From the NCBI RefSeq assembly GCF_000152625.1, contig NZ_CH724156.1, positions 504,966 to 568,965 on the forward strand: a stretch of 64,000 nucleotides of DNA, read 5' to 3'. Each line of letters begins with the position of its first letter. Position 1 is the stretch's first letter. The notes under the pieces are model-generated. The model was not told where the DNA came from and made no database searches. It worked only from the letters and a program-made list of their open reading frames with translations. Shown one piece after another: positions 8,764-16,972 of this stretch. Source of the stretch: Roseovarius nubinhibens ISM (GTDB taxonomy: Bacteria; Pseudomonadota; Alphaproteobacteria; Rhodobacterales; Rhodobacteraceae). The position numbers and the translations under genes were made by a program.

Positions 8764-8779
8764 TGTTCCTGATCCTTTC

Positions 8780-10105
8780 TTATTCTGCCGGGGTGTCGGC
8801 AGCTTTGGGGTAATGCGCATTGAAATCCGCCTCGATGGTTTCCGGCTGTGCCTTGGGCTTTTCAATCACCCCAAGCAGCGGCAGGATCACCAGGAAGTAA
8901 GCGAACCAATAGGTGGCCCCGATCAGCGAGATGGTCGAATAGGGCGGCTCGGCGGGCATGGCCCCGGCCCACATCAGCACCACAAAGTCGATCGCCAGCA
9001 GCGCAAACCACCATTTGAACATCGGACGGTATTTGCCCGACCGCACGCTCGACGTGTCGAGCCACGGTGCCAGCGCCATGACGGCAATCGCACCGAACAT
9101 CGCGAGCACGCCAAAGAACTTGGCATCGATGATCCCGCCGGTGATCCAGCTTGCGAACATCACGACCCAGACATCGCCGGTGAAGGCACGCAGGATCGCG
9201 TAGAACGGCAGGAAGTACCATTCCGGAACAATATGCGCGGGCGTCACGAGGGCGTTCGCCTCGATATAGTTGTCCGGGTGGCCAAGGTAGTTCGGCATGA
9301 AGCCGACGATGGCAAAGAAGACAACCAGAATGACCGCCAGAGCAAAGAGGTCCTTGATCACGAAATAGGGCCAGAAGGGCACGGTGTCCTTCTCGGCCTC
9401 GGCTTTCGAGGCGCGGCGCACTTCGACCCCGGTGGGGTTGTTGTTGCCGGTGGTGTGGAAGGCCCAGATATGGACCGCCACCAGCGCGGCGATCACGAAG
9501 GGCAGCAGGTAATGCAGACTGAAGAAACGGTTCAGCGTGGCATTGTCCACCGCGGGCCCACCGAGAAGCCAGGTCTGGATCGGCTCACCAATGAAGGGGA
9601 TGGCGCCAAACAGACCGGTGATCACGGTCGCGCCCCAGAAGGACATCTGACCCCAGGGAAGAACATAGCCCATAAAGGCCGTGCCCATCATCAGCAGGTA
9701 GATCAGCATGCCGACGATCCAGGTGATTTCACGCGGGGCCTTGTACGACCCGTAGTAAAGACCCCGGAAAATATGGAGATAGACCGCAAAGAAGAACAGC
9801 GACGCGCCGTTCATGTGCAGATAACGGATGAAGTGACCGCCGTTCACGTTGCGCATGATGTGCTCGATCGAGGCAAAGGCCAGATCGACATGCGGCGTGT
9901 AATGCATCACCAGCACGATGCCGGTAACGATTTGCAGCGCCAGACAGAACGTCAGGACGATGCCCCAGATCCACATCCAGTTGAGGTTCTTGGGCGTCGG
10001 GATCATCAGCGTGTCATAGAGAAGACCGACGATGGGAAGACGCGAATGCAGCCATTTCTCGCCGCGGGTCTTCGGTTCGTAGTGATCGTGTGGAATACCA
10101 GCCAT
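8780..10105 (-). CDS. petB: Cytochrome b of the bc1 complex
   Basis: The polytopic haem-b subunit that carries both quinone sites of the bc1 complex. The 441-residue product keeps the order of the family: an N-terminal amphipathic segment, four haem-bearing helices, the quinol-oxidation motif [13 protein letters not shown] near residue 290 and the remaining C-terminal helices. It is longer than mitochondrial cytochrome b, as is usual in Rhodobacteraceae. It is flanked by petA (12-base gap) and petC (16-base gap), so the three are one transcript. Confidence 0.97.
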   Translation of the reverse strand: MAGIPHDHYEPKTRGEKWLHSRLPIVGLLYDTLMIPTPKNLNWMWIWGIVLTFCLALQIVTGIVLVMHYTPHVDLAFASIEHIMRNVNGGHFIRYLHMNGASLFFFAVYLHIFRGLYYGSYKAPREITWIVGMLIYLLMMGTAFMGYVLPWGQMSFWGATVITGLFGAIPFIGEPIQTWLLGGPAVDNATLNRFFSLHYLLPFVIAALVAVHIWAFHTTGNNNPTGVEVRRASKAEAEKDTVPFWPYFVIKDLFALAVILVVFFAIVGFMPNYLGHPDNYIEANALVTPAHIVPEWYFLPFYAILRAFTGDVWVVMFASWITGGIIDAKFFGVLAMFGAIAVMALAPWLDTSSVRSGKYRPMFKWWFALLAIDFVVLMWAGAMPAEPPYSTISLIGATYWFAYFLVILPLLGVIEKPKAQPETIEADFNAHYPKAADTPAE

Positions 10106-10117
10106 TCTGCGCGTCCC

Positions 10118-10690
10118 TTATCCCAATTTGATCGTCGTTGCATCGACGAATTCAGCCGTCGGAACCGGCAGGTTCTCGGGCGCGGGTCCTTTGCGGATCC
10201 GGCCGGCCGTATCATAGTGCGAGCCGTGGCAAGGGCAGAACCAACCGCCAAAATCGCCAGCATCGCCCAGCGGAACGCAGCCCAGATGGGTACAAACGCC
10301 CATCATCACCAGCCACTCTTCGCTGCCTTCTTCGCCCGGAACGGCCAGCGCCCGGTTGTTGTCCGACGCGGGTGCGGGACCGATATTGGCGTTGCGAGCG
10401 TCCTGGTCGGGAAGCTGCGAAAGCTCGACCGCCTTGGCCTCTTCGATTTCTTCCGGGGTGCGGCGGCGAATGAACACCGGCTTGCCCAGCCATTTCACTG
10501 TCAGCTGCGTGCCCGGCTCGATGCCAGAGACGTCAACCCGGATCGAGCTGAGCGCCTGCACATCGGCCGAGGGGTTCATCTGATTGACCAGCGGCCAGAC
10601 AGCAGCCCCCGCGGCAACAGTGCCCGCGCCTGCGGTTGCGTAATAGAGGAAATCCCTCCGGGTTCCTTCGTGATCTTCTGCGTGGGACAC
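10118..10690 (-). CDS. petA: Rieske iron-sulfur subunit of the bc1 complex
   Basis: Carries the 2Fe-2S cluster that takes the first electron from ubiquinol. The N-terminus has a twin-arginine-type anchor ([19 protein letters not shown]) and the C-terminal domain shows both cluster motifs, [10 protein letters not shown] near residue 131 and CPCHGSHYD near residue 150. The start codon is GTG at 10690, preceded by GGAG at suitable spacing, and gives the [14 protein letters not shown] start typical of relatives. First gene of petABC; the upstream 218-base space to the divergent outer-membrane gene should hold its promoter. Confidence 0.97.
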   Translation of the reverse strand: MSHAEDHEGTRRDFLYYATAGAGTVAAGAAVWPLVNQMNPSADVQALSSIRVDVSGIEPGTQLTVKWLGKPVFIRRRTPEEIEEAKAVELSQLPDQDARNANIGPAPASDNNRALAVPGEEGSEEWLVMMGVCTHLGCVPLGDAGDFGGWFCPCHGSHYDTAGRIRKGPAPENLPVPTAEFVDATTIKLG

Positions 10691-10908
10691 GAGGTTTGCT
10701 CCATTCTTCCGACCCGCGCGGGCCTCATAGTTCGACGGGTCGCGGAATCCCGCAACCTTTCGGACCCGTGTTTAGCGGCGCTTTCAAGGCCCGTCCAGTA
10801 GGCAATGCCGGGGAATTGAAGGGGGCGATCATCTGTCGCGCTTGTGAGCCAGCGCCGCTGCATGTAAGCAAGGGCCAAAGCCACGGACAACCGCAAGGGT
10901 ATGTGCAG

Positions 10909-11595
10909 ATGAAAACCTCCTTCAAAGCCGCCGGCGTCGCGCTCGTCGCGATGGCCACCCCCGCCGCCGCCGAGATCGAACTGAGCTTCTACCTCGGGGT
11001 TCAGAGCGTTCAGGAAAGCACGCTGTCGGGCACGCTCCCCGGTGGAGCCGCTGTCAGCCGCAAGGTCGATTGGGAAGGTAACCCCTTGGAAAACCCGTTT
11101 TATTACGGCGGGCGTCTGACCTGGTGGAATGCCAATAACCTCGGCTTCGGCATCGAGGGCACCCATGCCAAGGCCTATGCCTCGAGCGGCGATCTCGCCG
11201 CCCTCGGGCTGAGCCGGTTCGAGCTCTCGGACGGGCATAACATCATCACCCTCAACGTGATGAAACGCTTCCCCTCCACCTTCACCAACGAGCGTTTTAC
11301 CCCCTATGTCGGCGGTGGCGTGGGTGTGGCCATTCCGCATGTCGACGCGCAGGTGATCGGTGCGACGGGTCGGACCTATGATTATGAAACCACCGGCATC
11401 GCGCTGCGCGGCATCGCCGGGATGAAATATAGCCTCAACGACAAATGGGCCCTCTTCGGCGAGTATCAGGCGACTTGGTCGGACAATGACATCACCATCA
11501 AGGCGGACCCGGCCGTGGTCGGCCAGACCGATGGCAAGTTCGGCACCGAGCTGGTCACCCATGCGATCAACGTCGGCGTCAGCTACAGCTTCTGA
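10909..11595 (+). CDS. Outer-membrane beta-barrel protein, LpxQ-like
   Basis: A 228-residue secreted protein with a signal peptide (MKTSFKAAGVALVAMATPAAA), alternating hydrophobic residues suggesting about eight strands, and a C-terminal aromatic ending (NVGVSYSF) typical of outer-membrane barrels. Segments such as GFGIEGTHAKAYA, FTPYVGGGVGVAIPHVDAQ and the THAINVGVSYSF end recall the rhizobial lipid A oxidase LpxQ, which converts the proximal lipid A glucosamine to aminogluconate. That assignment is from memory and is tentative. The start at 10909 is set by the signal peptide; the frame is open further upstream. A bidirectional terminator follows. Confidence 0.72.
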   Translation: MKTSFKAAGVALVAMATPAAAEIELSFYLGVQSVQESTLSGTLPGGAAVSRKVDWEGNPLENPFYYGGRLTWWNANNLGFGIEGTHAKAYASSGDLAALGLSRFELSDGHNIITLNVMKRFPSTFTNERFTPYVGGGVGVAIPHVDAQVIGATGRTYDYETTGIALRGIAGMKYSLNDKWALFGEYQATWSDNDITIKADPAVVGQTDGKFGTELVTHAINVGVSYSF

Positions 11596-11616
11596 TTTCA
11601 GCCTGATGAAAACAGA

Positions 11617-11642
11617 AAAGCCCCGGAATTTCCGGGGCTTTT
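11617..11642. terminator. Bidirectional intrinsic terminator
   Basis: AAAAGCCCCGGAA and TTCCGGGGCTTTT form a perfect 13-bp inverted repeat flanked by A and T tracts on both sides. It sits between the converging outer-membrane protein and GST genes and should work for both. Confidence 0.9.
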
Positions 11643-11660
11643 TCGTGTCTTAGGCCAAGA

Positions 11661-12263
11661 TTACTTGGGCGCGGTGGCGACCATGCTGTCACGTTCGCAG
11701 AATTTCGAATGCCAGGCCGCGAGGTCGGGGCGGGTGTCGCGCCAGCTGCGGTCGGCATGGCGGAAATCGAGATAGGTGAGCGCGGTGGCCACCGCGATCT
11801 GAGCCATGTCGAGCGGGCCGGAGAGATGGCTCATCCAGCGCGCGTCGAGCGCGTTGAGCGAGCGGGTGATCTTGGCCCATTGCGCCTCGATCCAGCCCTC
11901 ATCGACCTTGTCGGCGGGACGCACGCGATGCTCGTAAACCATCAGCACGGCGGCATCCATCATCGCATCCGCCGTCGCTTCGAGCGTCAGAACCTCCCAA
12001 ATCCGCGCCTGCGGATAGAGGCCTGCACCGGAAATTTCGTCGAGATATCGGGTGATTACGCGACTGTCATAAAGCGCCGGACCGCTGTCGCGCAAAAGCG
12101 CCGGGAGCTTGCCCGCCGGGTTGGCCGAGGCCACTTGCGGATCGGTATTGATCGGGGTGGTGGTGAGTGAAACCACCTCGACCCGGTCGCCCAGACCGGC
12201 CTCATGGATGAGAATCCGGCACTTGCGGGCAAAGGGCGAAGCATCGGCGGAAATGAGTTTCAT
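11661..12263 (-). CDS. Glutathione S-transferase family protein
   Basis: A 200-residue cytosolic glutathione S-transferase-like protein. The N-terminal thioredoxin-fold domain starts MKLISADASPFARKCRI, with Ser or Cys near position 9-15 as the possible catalytic residue, and contains the cis-Pro/glutathione-binding region NPAGKLPALL followed by LYDSRVITRYLDE. The remaining residues form the helical domain with WMSHLSGPLDMAQIAVATAL. Substrate unknown. A copy of the 11-bp-periodic dispersed element lies 73 bases upstream. It shares a bidirectional terminator with the converging outer-membrane gene. Confidence 0.88.
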   Translation of the reverse strand: MKLISADASPFARKCRILIHEAGLGDRVEVVSLTTTPINTDPQVASANPAGKLPALLRDSGPALYDSRVITRYLDEISGAGLYPQARIWEVLTLEATADAMMDAAVLMVYEHRVRPADKVDEGWIEAQWAKITRSLNALDARWMSHLSGPLDMAQIAVATALTYLDFRHADRSWRDTRPDLAAWHSKFCERDSMVATAPK

Positions 12264-12335
12264 GGCAGGTCTCCCGTAGCGTGTGGCGCAAACGCTAGGC
12301 CCCTGCCCCGACCTTGTCCATCGCTGAAATGGCGG

Positions 12336-12379
12336 GTCGGTGACACGTCGGCAAAACGACAGTATCGCGACAGTGCGGA
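12336..12379 (+). repeat. Dispersed 4 x 11-bp element, copy A
   Basis: Four adjacent 11-mers read GTCGGTGACAC, GTCGGCAAAAC, GACAGTATCGC and GACAGTGCGGA. The same layout occurs at 22256, 28551 and 30732. This copy lies between the 3' end of the glycosyltransferase gene and the start of the GST gene. Confidence 0.8.
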
Positions 12380-12431
12380 ATTTGGGGTGGCAGCAACGGT
12401 TTGAAGATCGGGGCGCAATGGTCGCAATCGG

Positions 12432-13193
12432 TCATTTAGAAAGAATGGTTTTCAAACGTCGTTTTAAGTACTCAAGCTTGCCCGACAGCGTGCTTGTGGC
12501 GGCATGTTGTTTCCAAACGTAGTCCAGCTCTATGGCCTGCAGTTTGCGGTCGACGCGATTGCTCACTTGGTGACCGTGAAGACGGTTTGCAACCAAGGTA
12601 TCGGATAGGATCCTCGGCGCACCTTGAGCATCCCAAAGTCGCTTGTAAAACTCCACATCCATGAGCCAGATGAGCTTCTCATCAAAACGTTCGGCACAGC
12701 GGCTATGAATAGCCATTACCGACGGACTGGATACCGTGTTTTTCCCGAAATGAAGCTTGTCCGTGAGCAACGGGATTATTGCGCGTTCTATCGTCTTCCC
12801 ATCTCTGACAACGCCTGACCCGCATAGCAACCAATCGCAACCCGTCTCCGCAAAGCCATCATGCACTTGAGTCAGACAGGTTGGATCGCAGAGATAGTCA
12901 TCCTGGAAGAGGACCTTCAGGATCTCGCCATTCGCGCAATTCAGCGCATGGTTGATATTGGCCGAGGCTTGCCGCGGAGCGTCACGGTTCCAGACATGAC
13001 ACATGTTCAACCTCTCGGACCAGTTACGGCAGAGCTCTTCGATACGGGTATCAGTCGATTGGTCCGAGATAACCACCTCGAAGTCTCGAAAATCCTGCTC
13101 CTCAAGCTTTTGTAGCGAAAATTCGAGATAATCGACACCATGGCCCTCCATCTCATAGGCTGGAATACAGACGCTCAGTTTAGGGTTGGGCAT
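12432..13193 (-). CDS. Family 2 glycosyltransferase
   Basis: A GT-A fold glycosyltransferase that would transfer a sugar from a nucleotide donor, probably to a surface glycan. The start MPNPKLSVCIPAYEMEG is the typical nucleotide-binding strand of GT2 proteins; the aspartates in VLFQDDYLCDP near residue 96 fit the metal-binding position, and LIWLMDVEFYKRL gives the later acidic motif. The frame is open to 13280, but 13193 has a good GGAGAGG site, whereas the upstream ATG has its G-run adjoining the codon. The gene is visibly richer in A and T than its neighbours and stands alone, suggesting acquisition by transfer. Acceptor unknown. Confidence 0.83.
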   Translation of the reverse strand: MPNPKLSVCIPAYEMEGHGVDYLEFSLQKLEEQDFRDFEVVISDQSTDTRIEELCRNWSERLNMCHVWNRDAPRQASANINHALNCANGEILKVLFQDDYLCDPTCLTQVHDGFAETGCDWLLCGSGVVRDGKTIERAIIPLLTDKLHFGKNTVSSPSVMAIHSRCAERFDEKLIWLMDVEFYKRLWDAQGAPRILSDTLVANRLHGHQVSNRVDRKLQAIELDYVWKQHAATSTLSGKLEYLKRRLKTILSK

Positions 13194-13429
13194 TGGACCT
13201 CTCCAATTCGGCATGTCATCCGAAAGCAAACATTGAAAATCAGTACCGTAGCTGAAATCACAAAAAATTGAATATGGCATCCCCCTTAACTGACACTAGG
13301 CTCGGCGTCACGGGGTAACCTCGCCTCAAACGGGGAGGAAAGGAGCTATGGGTTTCTAGGCCCCCCACAACGCTCATACGGGGCGTTCTGAGCAGGGGAC
13401 CCTTAGGCAGCGACAGGTGGACGCCCGCC

Positions 13430-14080
13430 CTACCCTTCCCAGATCGGGCGGCGGGTCATGATACTGGTGAACCGGTCGGAGGCTTTGAAGCGGGTGAGCC
13501 AGTCGGAGACTTCGGGCCAAGGCTGCGCGGCGAACCAGTCGGGGTCGACATGGGCGAATTGGCGGAGGAAGGGCAGGATCGCCATGTCGGCGAGGCTTGG
13601 GGCTGGGCCCATGAGCCAGCGGCGGCCGGTGAGCTGGTCTTCGAGCGAGAGCGCGAAGCGGGCGGCGGTATCGCGGGCCGCCATCGGATCGCTGTCGGGA
13701 AAGCGGGTCTCGTATTTGTAGCGGTCGAGCGCCGGTTTGAACTCGCTCTCGCAGGTCGCGATGAGATCATTCCCCGCCGCGCCCATGTCGAGCCAGTGTT
13801 CGGGGTCCGATTGGCGCAGCGCCCAGAGCATGATGTCGAGGCTTTCGTCGATCACGCCCTCGGGCCCGAGATCGAGACAGGGCACCGTGGCCGAGGGCGA
13901 GGCCGCGAGAAAGGCGGCGGGTTTGTCGCGCAGGAGGATGTCGCGCATCTCGACCGCGACGCCCGAGACCGCGATGGCGAGCCGCGCCCGCATCGCATAG
14001 GGGCAGCGGCGAAAGCTCCACAGCACCGGCAGGCGGTCAGGCGACAAGGCGCTGCCCGGTCTGGCCCGAGATGCGGACAT
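13430..14080 (-). CDS. Glutathione S-transferase-like protein
   Basis: A GST-family protein whose N-terminal domain contains LWSFRRCPYAMRARL, a CPYA-type site like that of glutaredoxin 2 and some omega-class GSTs, followed by SATVPCLDL and the helical domain with DQLTGRRWLMGPAPSLADMA. Cys in CPYA could serve as the catalytic thiol. The gene overlaps the 3' end of mtaB and is probably co-transcribed with it. The start is uncertain: ATG 14080 is given, but a TTG at 14047 would begin directly before the conserved domain; longer starts lie deep inside mtaB. Substrate unknown. Confidence 0.82.
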   Translation of the reverse strand: MSASRARPGSALSPDRLPVLWSFRRCPYAMRARLAIAVSGVAVEMRDILLRDKPAAFLAASPSATVPCLDLGPEGVIDESLDIMLWALRQSDPEHWLDMGAAGNDLIATCESEFKPALDRYKYETRFPDSDPMAARDTAARFALSLEDQLTGRRWLMGPAPSLADMAILPFLRQFAHVDPDWFAAQPWPEVSDWLTRFKASDRFTSIMTRRPIWEG

Positions 14081-15296
14081 CGACGATCTGGCCCTCGGGC
14101 TGATCCGTGGCGAACTCGACCTCGGTGAATTGCTCGGTCCGGCCCATGCGCGGGTTTTCCATGAGCACCCGATGCGCCCGCCCGACCTGTTCGGCCAGAT
14201 GCGTGGCAACGCGCGCCTCGCCCGCCTGCCGCAGCCGGGCGGCGCGGTCGCGGATCACCCGGCCGTTGACCTGGTTGGGGATGCGCGCGGCGGGCGTGCC
14301 TTCGCGGCGCGAATAGGGAAAGACATGCAGCCAGGTGAGGCCGCAATCCTCGACGAGCCGCAACGAGTTTTCGAAATGCGCCTCGGTCTCGGTCGGGAAG
14401 CCCGCGATGATATCGGCACCAAAGGTCATTTCGGGGCGCAGGCGGCGGGCCTCTTCGGCGAAACGGATGGCGTCGTCGCGCAGGTGGCGGCGCTTCATCC
14501 GCTTGAGAATCATGTCGTCGCCATGCTGCAGCGACAGGTGCAGATGCGGCATCAAGCGGGGTTCGGTGGCGATGGCCTGCATCAGGTTCTCGTCCACCTC
14601 GATGGAATCGATCGACGAGATGCGCAGGCGTGGCAGGTCGGGGACGAGCTTCAGGATCCGCATCACCAGATCGCCGAGCCGTGGCGTGGCCGGAAGATCG
14701 GCACCCCAGGAGGTCAGATCGACCCCGGTGAGCACCACCTCGTTATAGCCACGATCCACCAGCCGCTTGATCTGATCGACCACGACCCCGGCGGGGACCG
14801 AGCGCGAATTGCCCCGGCCATAGGGGATGATACAGAAGGTGCAGCGGTGATCACAGCCGTTTTGCACCTGCACATAGGCGCGGCTTCGGGTGCCAAAGCC
14901 GTCGATCAGATGGCCAGCGGTTTCAGTCACCGACATGATGTCATCGACCTGCAGCATCTCCGTCTCGCCGATGAAATCGGCGGCGAGGCCTTTCCAGGTC
15001 TCGGGCTGCATCTTCTCGGTGTTGCCGATGACCGCGTCGACCTCTTCCATGGCGGTGAAGGTCTCGGGCTCGGTCTGGGCGGCGCAGCCGGTGACGATGA
15101 GCCGGGCGTCGGGGTGTTCGCGGCGCAGACGGCGGATTTCCTGCCGGGCCTTGCGCACCGCCTCTGCGGTCACGGCGCAGGTGTTGACCACCACCGCGCC
15201 CGAGAGCCCGGCCTCGGCCGAGAGCTCTTTCATCGCTTCGGTCTCATAGGCGTTGAGCCGACAGCCCAGCGTGGCAAAGATCGGCGCCTCTGCCAT
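14037..15296 (-). CDS. mtaB: tRNA t6A37 methylthiotransferase
   Basis: A radical-SAM enzyme that adds a methylthio group to N6-threonylcarbamoyladenosine at position 37 of ANN-decoding tRNAs. The 419 residues comprise an N-terminal methylthiotransferase domain (FATLGCRLNAYETEAM; further Cys in VVNTCAVT and VTGCAAQT bind the auxiliary cluster), the radical-SAM CxxxCxxC in GCDHRCTFCIIPYGRG near residues 149-157, and a C-terminal TRAM domain. The ATG overlaps the dapF stop by one base (TGATG), indicating translational coupling. TsaB, which helps make the t6A substrate, is encoded at about 51 kb. Confidence 0.95.
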   Translation of the reverse strand: MAEAPIFATLGCRLNAYETEAMKELSAEAGLSGAVVVNTCAVTAEAVRKARQEIRRLRREHPDARLIVTGCAAQTEPETFTAMEEVDAVIGNTEKMQPETWKGLAADFIGETEMLQVDDIMSVTETAGHLIDGFGTRSRAYVQVQNGCDHRCTFCIIPYGRGNSRSVPAGVVVDQIKRLVDRGYNEVVLTGVDLTSWGADLPATPRLGDLVMRILKLVPDLPRLRISSIDSIEVDENLMQAIATEPRLMPHLHLSLQHGDDMILKRMKRRHLRDDAIRFAEEARRLRPEMTFGADIIAGFPTETEAHFENSLRLVEDCGLTWLHVFPYSRREGTPAARIPNQVNGRVIRDRAARLRQAGEARVATHLAEQVGRAHRVLMENPRMGRTEQFTEVEFATDQPEGQIVDVRISGQTGQRLVA

Positions 15297-16129
15297 CAGA
15301 GCGCGCCCAGGAAATCAGGCGTCAGCACCCCGTCGCAGACATGGGCGGTGCGCCCGGTCATCCAAACGCCATCCTCGCGCCAGTCGATCTCGAGCGTGCC
15401 GCCATCGAGGGTGATGGTCACGCACCGCCCCGTGAGACCGCGCCGCGCGGCGGCGACGGCGGTGGCGCAGGAGGACGAGCCCGAGGCCAGCGTCGGGCCG
15501 ACGCCGCGTTCCCAGACCCGCATCCGCAGATGATCAGGCCCGATGAGCGAGGCGACCTGCACATTGGTGCGTTCGGGGAAAAGCGGGTGATGTTCATAGC
15601 GCGGGCCAAATTCGGCGAGCGCCACCCGTTCGGCATCCTCGACGAAGAAGGTGCAATGCGGGTTGCCCATGCCGGTGGCGGTGGGGCCGCCTTCGATCGG
15701 CAGCTCGAGCGTGTCCATCGCCTCGGCGAGCGGGATCTCGGCCCAGTCGAGCTGCGGCGCGCCCATGTTGACCGACGTGACCCCCTGCCCCATGTCGCGC
15801 GCTGCAAGATCGCCACGCGCCGTCGTCAGGTGCAGCGCGTCGCGGCCCAGATCATCCATCAGATGGCGCGCGATACAGCGGGTGGCATTGCCACAGGCCG
15901 CCGCCATCGAGCCATCAGCGTTCCAGAAGGTGAGATGCGCGTCGCCCGGCCCCTCGGCGGTGATGAGCGCGAGCTGATCACAGCCGATGCCGCGATGCCG
16001 GTCGGCCACCAAACGCGCCAGCGCCGGGGTGATCGCGATATCGCGCGCACGGCCATCGAAAACGACGAAATCGTTTCCCAGCCCATGCATCTTCATAAAG
16101 GGCAAACCGGTGTCTGTGGCGTGGCTCAT
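15296..16129 (-). CDS. dapF: Diaminopimelate epimerase
   Basis: Converts LL-diaminopimelate to meso-diaminopimelate for lysine and peptidoglycan synthesis. The 277-residue protein has [13 protein letters not shown] at the start, the first catalytic cysteine in AACGNATRC near residue 78 and the second in SGSSSCATA near residue 220, so both members of the two-base pair are present. The frame extends upstream to 16234, but ATG 16129 gives the usual short leader before the motif. It is the first gene of a dapF-mtaB-GST transcription unit. tRNA-Lys lies on the other strand just upstream. Confidence 0.96.
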   Translation of the reverse strand: MSHATDTGLPFMKMHGLGNDFVVFDGRARDIAITPALARLVADRHRGIGCDQLALITAEGPGDAHLTFWNADGSMAAACGNATRCIARHLMDDLGRDALHLTTARGDLAARDMGQGVTSVNMGAPQLDWAEIPLAEAMDTLELPIEGGPTATGMGNPHCTFFVEDAERVALAEFGPRYEHHPLFPERTNVQVASLIGPDHLRMRVWERGVGPTLASGSSSCATAVAAARRGLTGRCVTITLDGGTLEIDWREDGVWMTGRTAHVCDGVLTPDFLGAL

Positions 16130-16237
16130 GGGCGGGCATATAAACCCGCCGGAAACATGAATCCAGCGCGGCACGAAAATAAGTTCATTTTTCGGGTTGA
16201 CCCTACCGCCCGGTCTTTCTAGATACCGCCCCACAGT

Positions 16238-16313
16238 GGGCCGTTAGCTCAGTTGGTAGAGCAACTGACTTTTAATCAGTGGGTCGCAGGTTCGAATCCT
16301 GCACGGCTCACCA
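16238..16313 (+). tRNA. tRNA-Lys (anticodon UUU)
   Basis: The 76-base cloverleaf can be drawn by hand: acceptor GGGCCGT with ACGGCTC (one G-U pair), D arm GCTCAGTTGGTAGAGC, anticodon stem ACTGA/TCAGT around CTTTTAA with anticodon TTT, and T arm around GGTTCGAATCC. The 3' CCA is encoded (16311-16313). A hairpin followed by GATTTTCT lies 10 bases downstream. Confidence 0.97.
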
Positions 16314-16322
16314 CTATCTCCA

Positions 16323-16355
16323 AAAGGGGTCGGCGGATTTTCTGCCGGCCCCTTT
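16323..16355 (+). terminator. Terminator after tRNA-Lys
   Basis: AAAGGGG-T-CGGC pairs with GCCGG-CCCCTTT around a short loop and is followed by GATTTTCT. It lies 10 bases after the tRNA and is probably its intrinsic terminator. Confidence 0.75.
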
Positions 16356-16517
16356 GATTTTCTGAGCTTTATAGTCGAAATGAGGCCGTCACGGCCCATA
16401 AGAGCGCCCCTGCCTGCACTGCAGCATAGATGCGGCCTTGCGCAGACCTGTGCAGGCCTACTCGGTGTGACGGAATAGTTGGGACGGTAGCGTCAGATCG
16501 GGCGGGTGCCCCGGAGC

Positions 16518-16733
16518 CTAGATCAGCGAGCCGGGGAGCGTGTATTCGCGGCCGTCGATATGGATGGCGGCGGTGACGCGGTGATCGTTCATCGAAGAGC
16601 GCAGGCCGAAGGCATAGGCGAGAGCCGCGGTGAGGCTGTCGAATTGCTCGGTGTCATAGTCGTCAGAGGTCTGGACGCGCGCCGAGCCTTGCGGAGAGGT
16701 CGTGATTTCGATGATTTTCTTGATCGGTGCCAT
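16518..16733 (-). CDS. Small protein of unknown function
   Basis: A 71-residue frame starting MAPIKKIIEITTSPQGSARV and ending in REYTLPGSLI. It is hydrophilic, has no signal peptide or membrane helix, and looks like a small alpha/beta protein. The frame is open back to 16817; ATG 16733 is preferred because the upstream part (MFFGSVELICPQ) lies in an A/T-rich stretch that resembles a promoter. No family is recognised. It is isolated between the tRNA-Lys gene and the FAD-oxidoreductase gene. Coding status is moderately likely. Confidence 0.5.
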   Translation of the reverse strand: MAPIKKIIEITTSPQGSARVQTSDDYDTEQFDSLTAALAYAFGLRSSMNDHRVTAAIHIDGREYTLPGSLI

Positions 16734-16910
16734 TGTTCTTGCCTGCGTGGGTGGAAGCCTCAACTGAACCTTATGGTTCATTTGTGGGCAAATCAATTCA
16801 ACAGAACCAAAAAACATATATAGAAGTTAACAAATCTACCTTAGGTTGTCAAACAGCACCAACACCGGCAAGTGACTTTGTAACCGGTCACAGCGAAGCC
16901 CAATAAAACA

Positions 16911-16939
16911 AGGGCGCAGAGGCTATCCCTCTGCGCCCT
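16911..16939 (-). terminator. Intrinsic terminator of the first FAD/GcvT gene
   Basis: On the minus strand GGGCGCAGAGG and CCTCTGCGCCC form an 11-bp stem with a short loop, followed by TTGTTTTATT. It lies 34 bases after the stop of the FAD-dependent oxidoreductase gene. Confidence 0.82.
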
Positions 16940-16972
16940 CATGATTTTCTCGGGCTCTAAGTGGTGATTCTC

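Noticed and set aside
13348..13359. Three-codon frame (ATG GGT TTC TAG) after a very strong ribosome-binding site
   Set aside because: Too short to be a gene; no linked downstream gene on that strand would make it a leader peptide.
16461..16505. Fifth copy of the 11-bp-periodic element
   Set aside because: GACGGAATAGTTGGGACGGT and GCGTCAG resemble parts of it and it lies after a gene end, but the 11-bp phase is broken. Kept only as a possible degenerate copy.
16238..16517. Integration site of a mobile element at tRNA-Lys
   Set aside because: No integrase gene and no duplicate of the tRNA 3' end were seen downstream.
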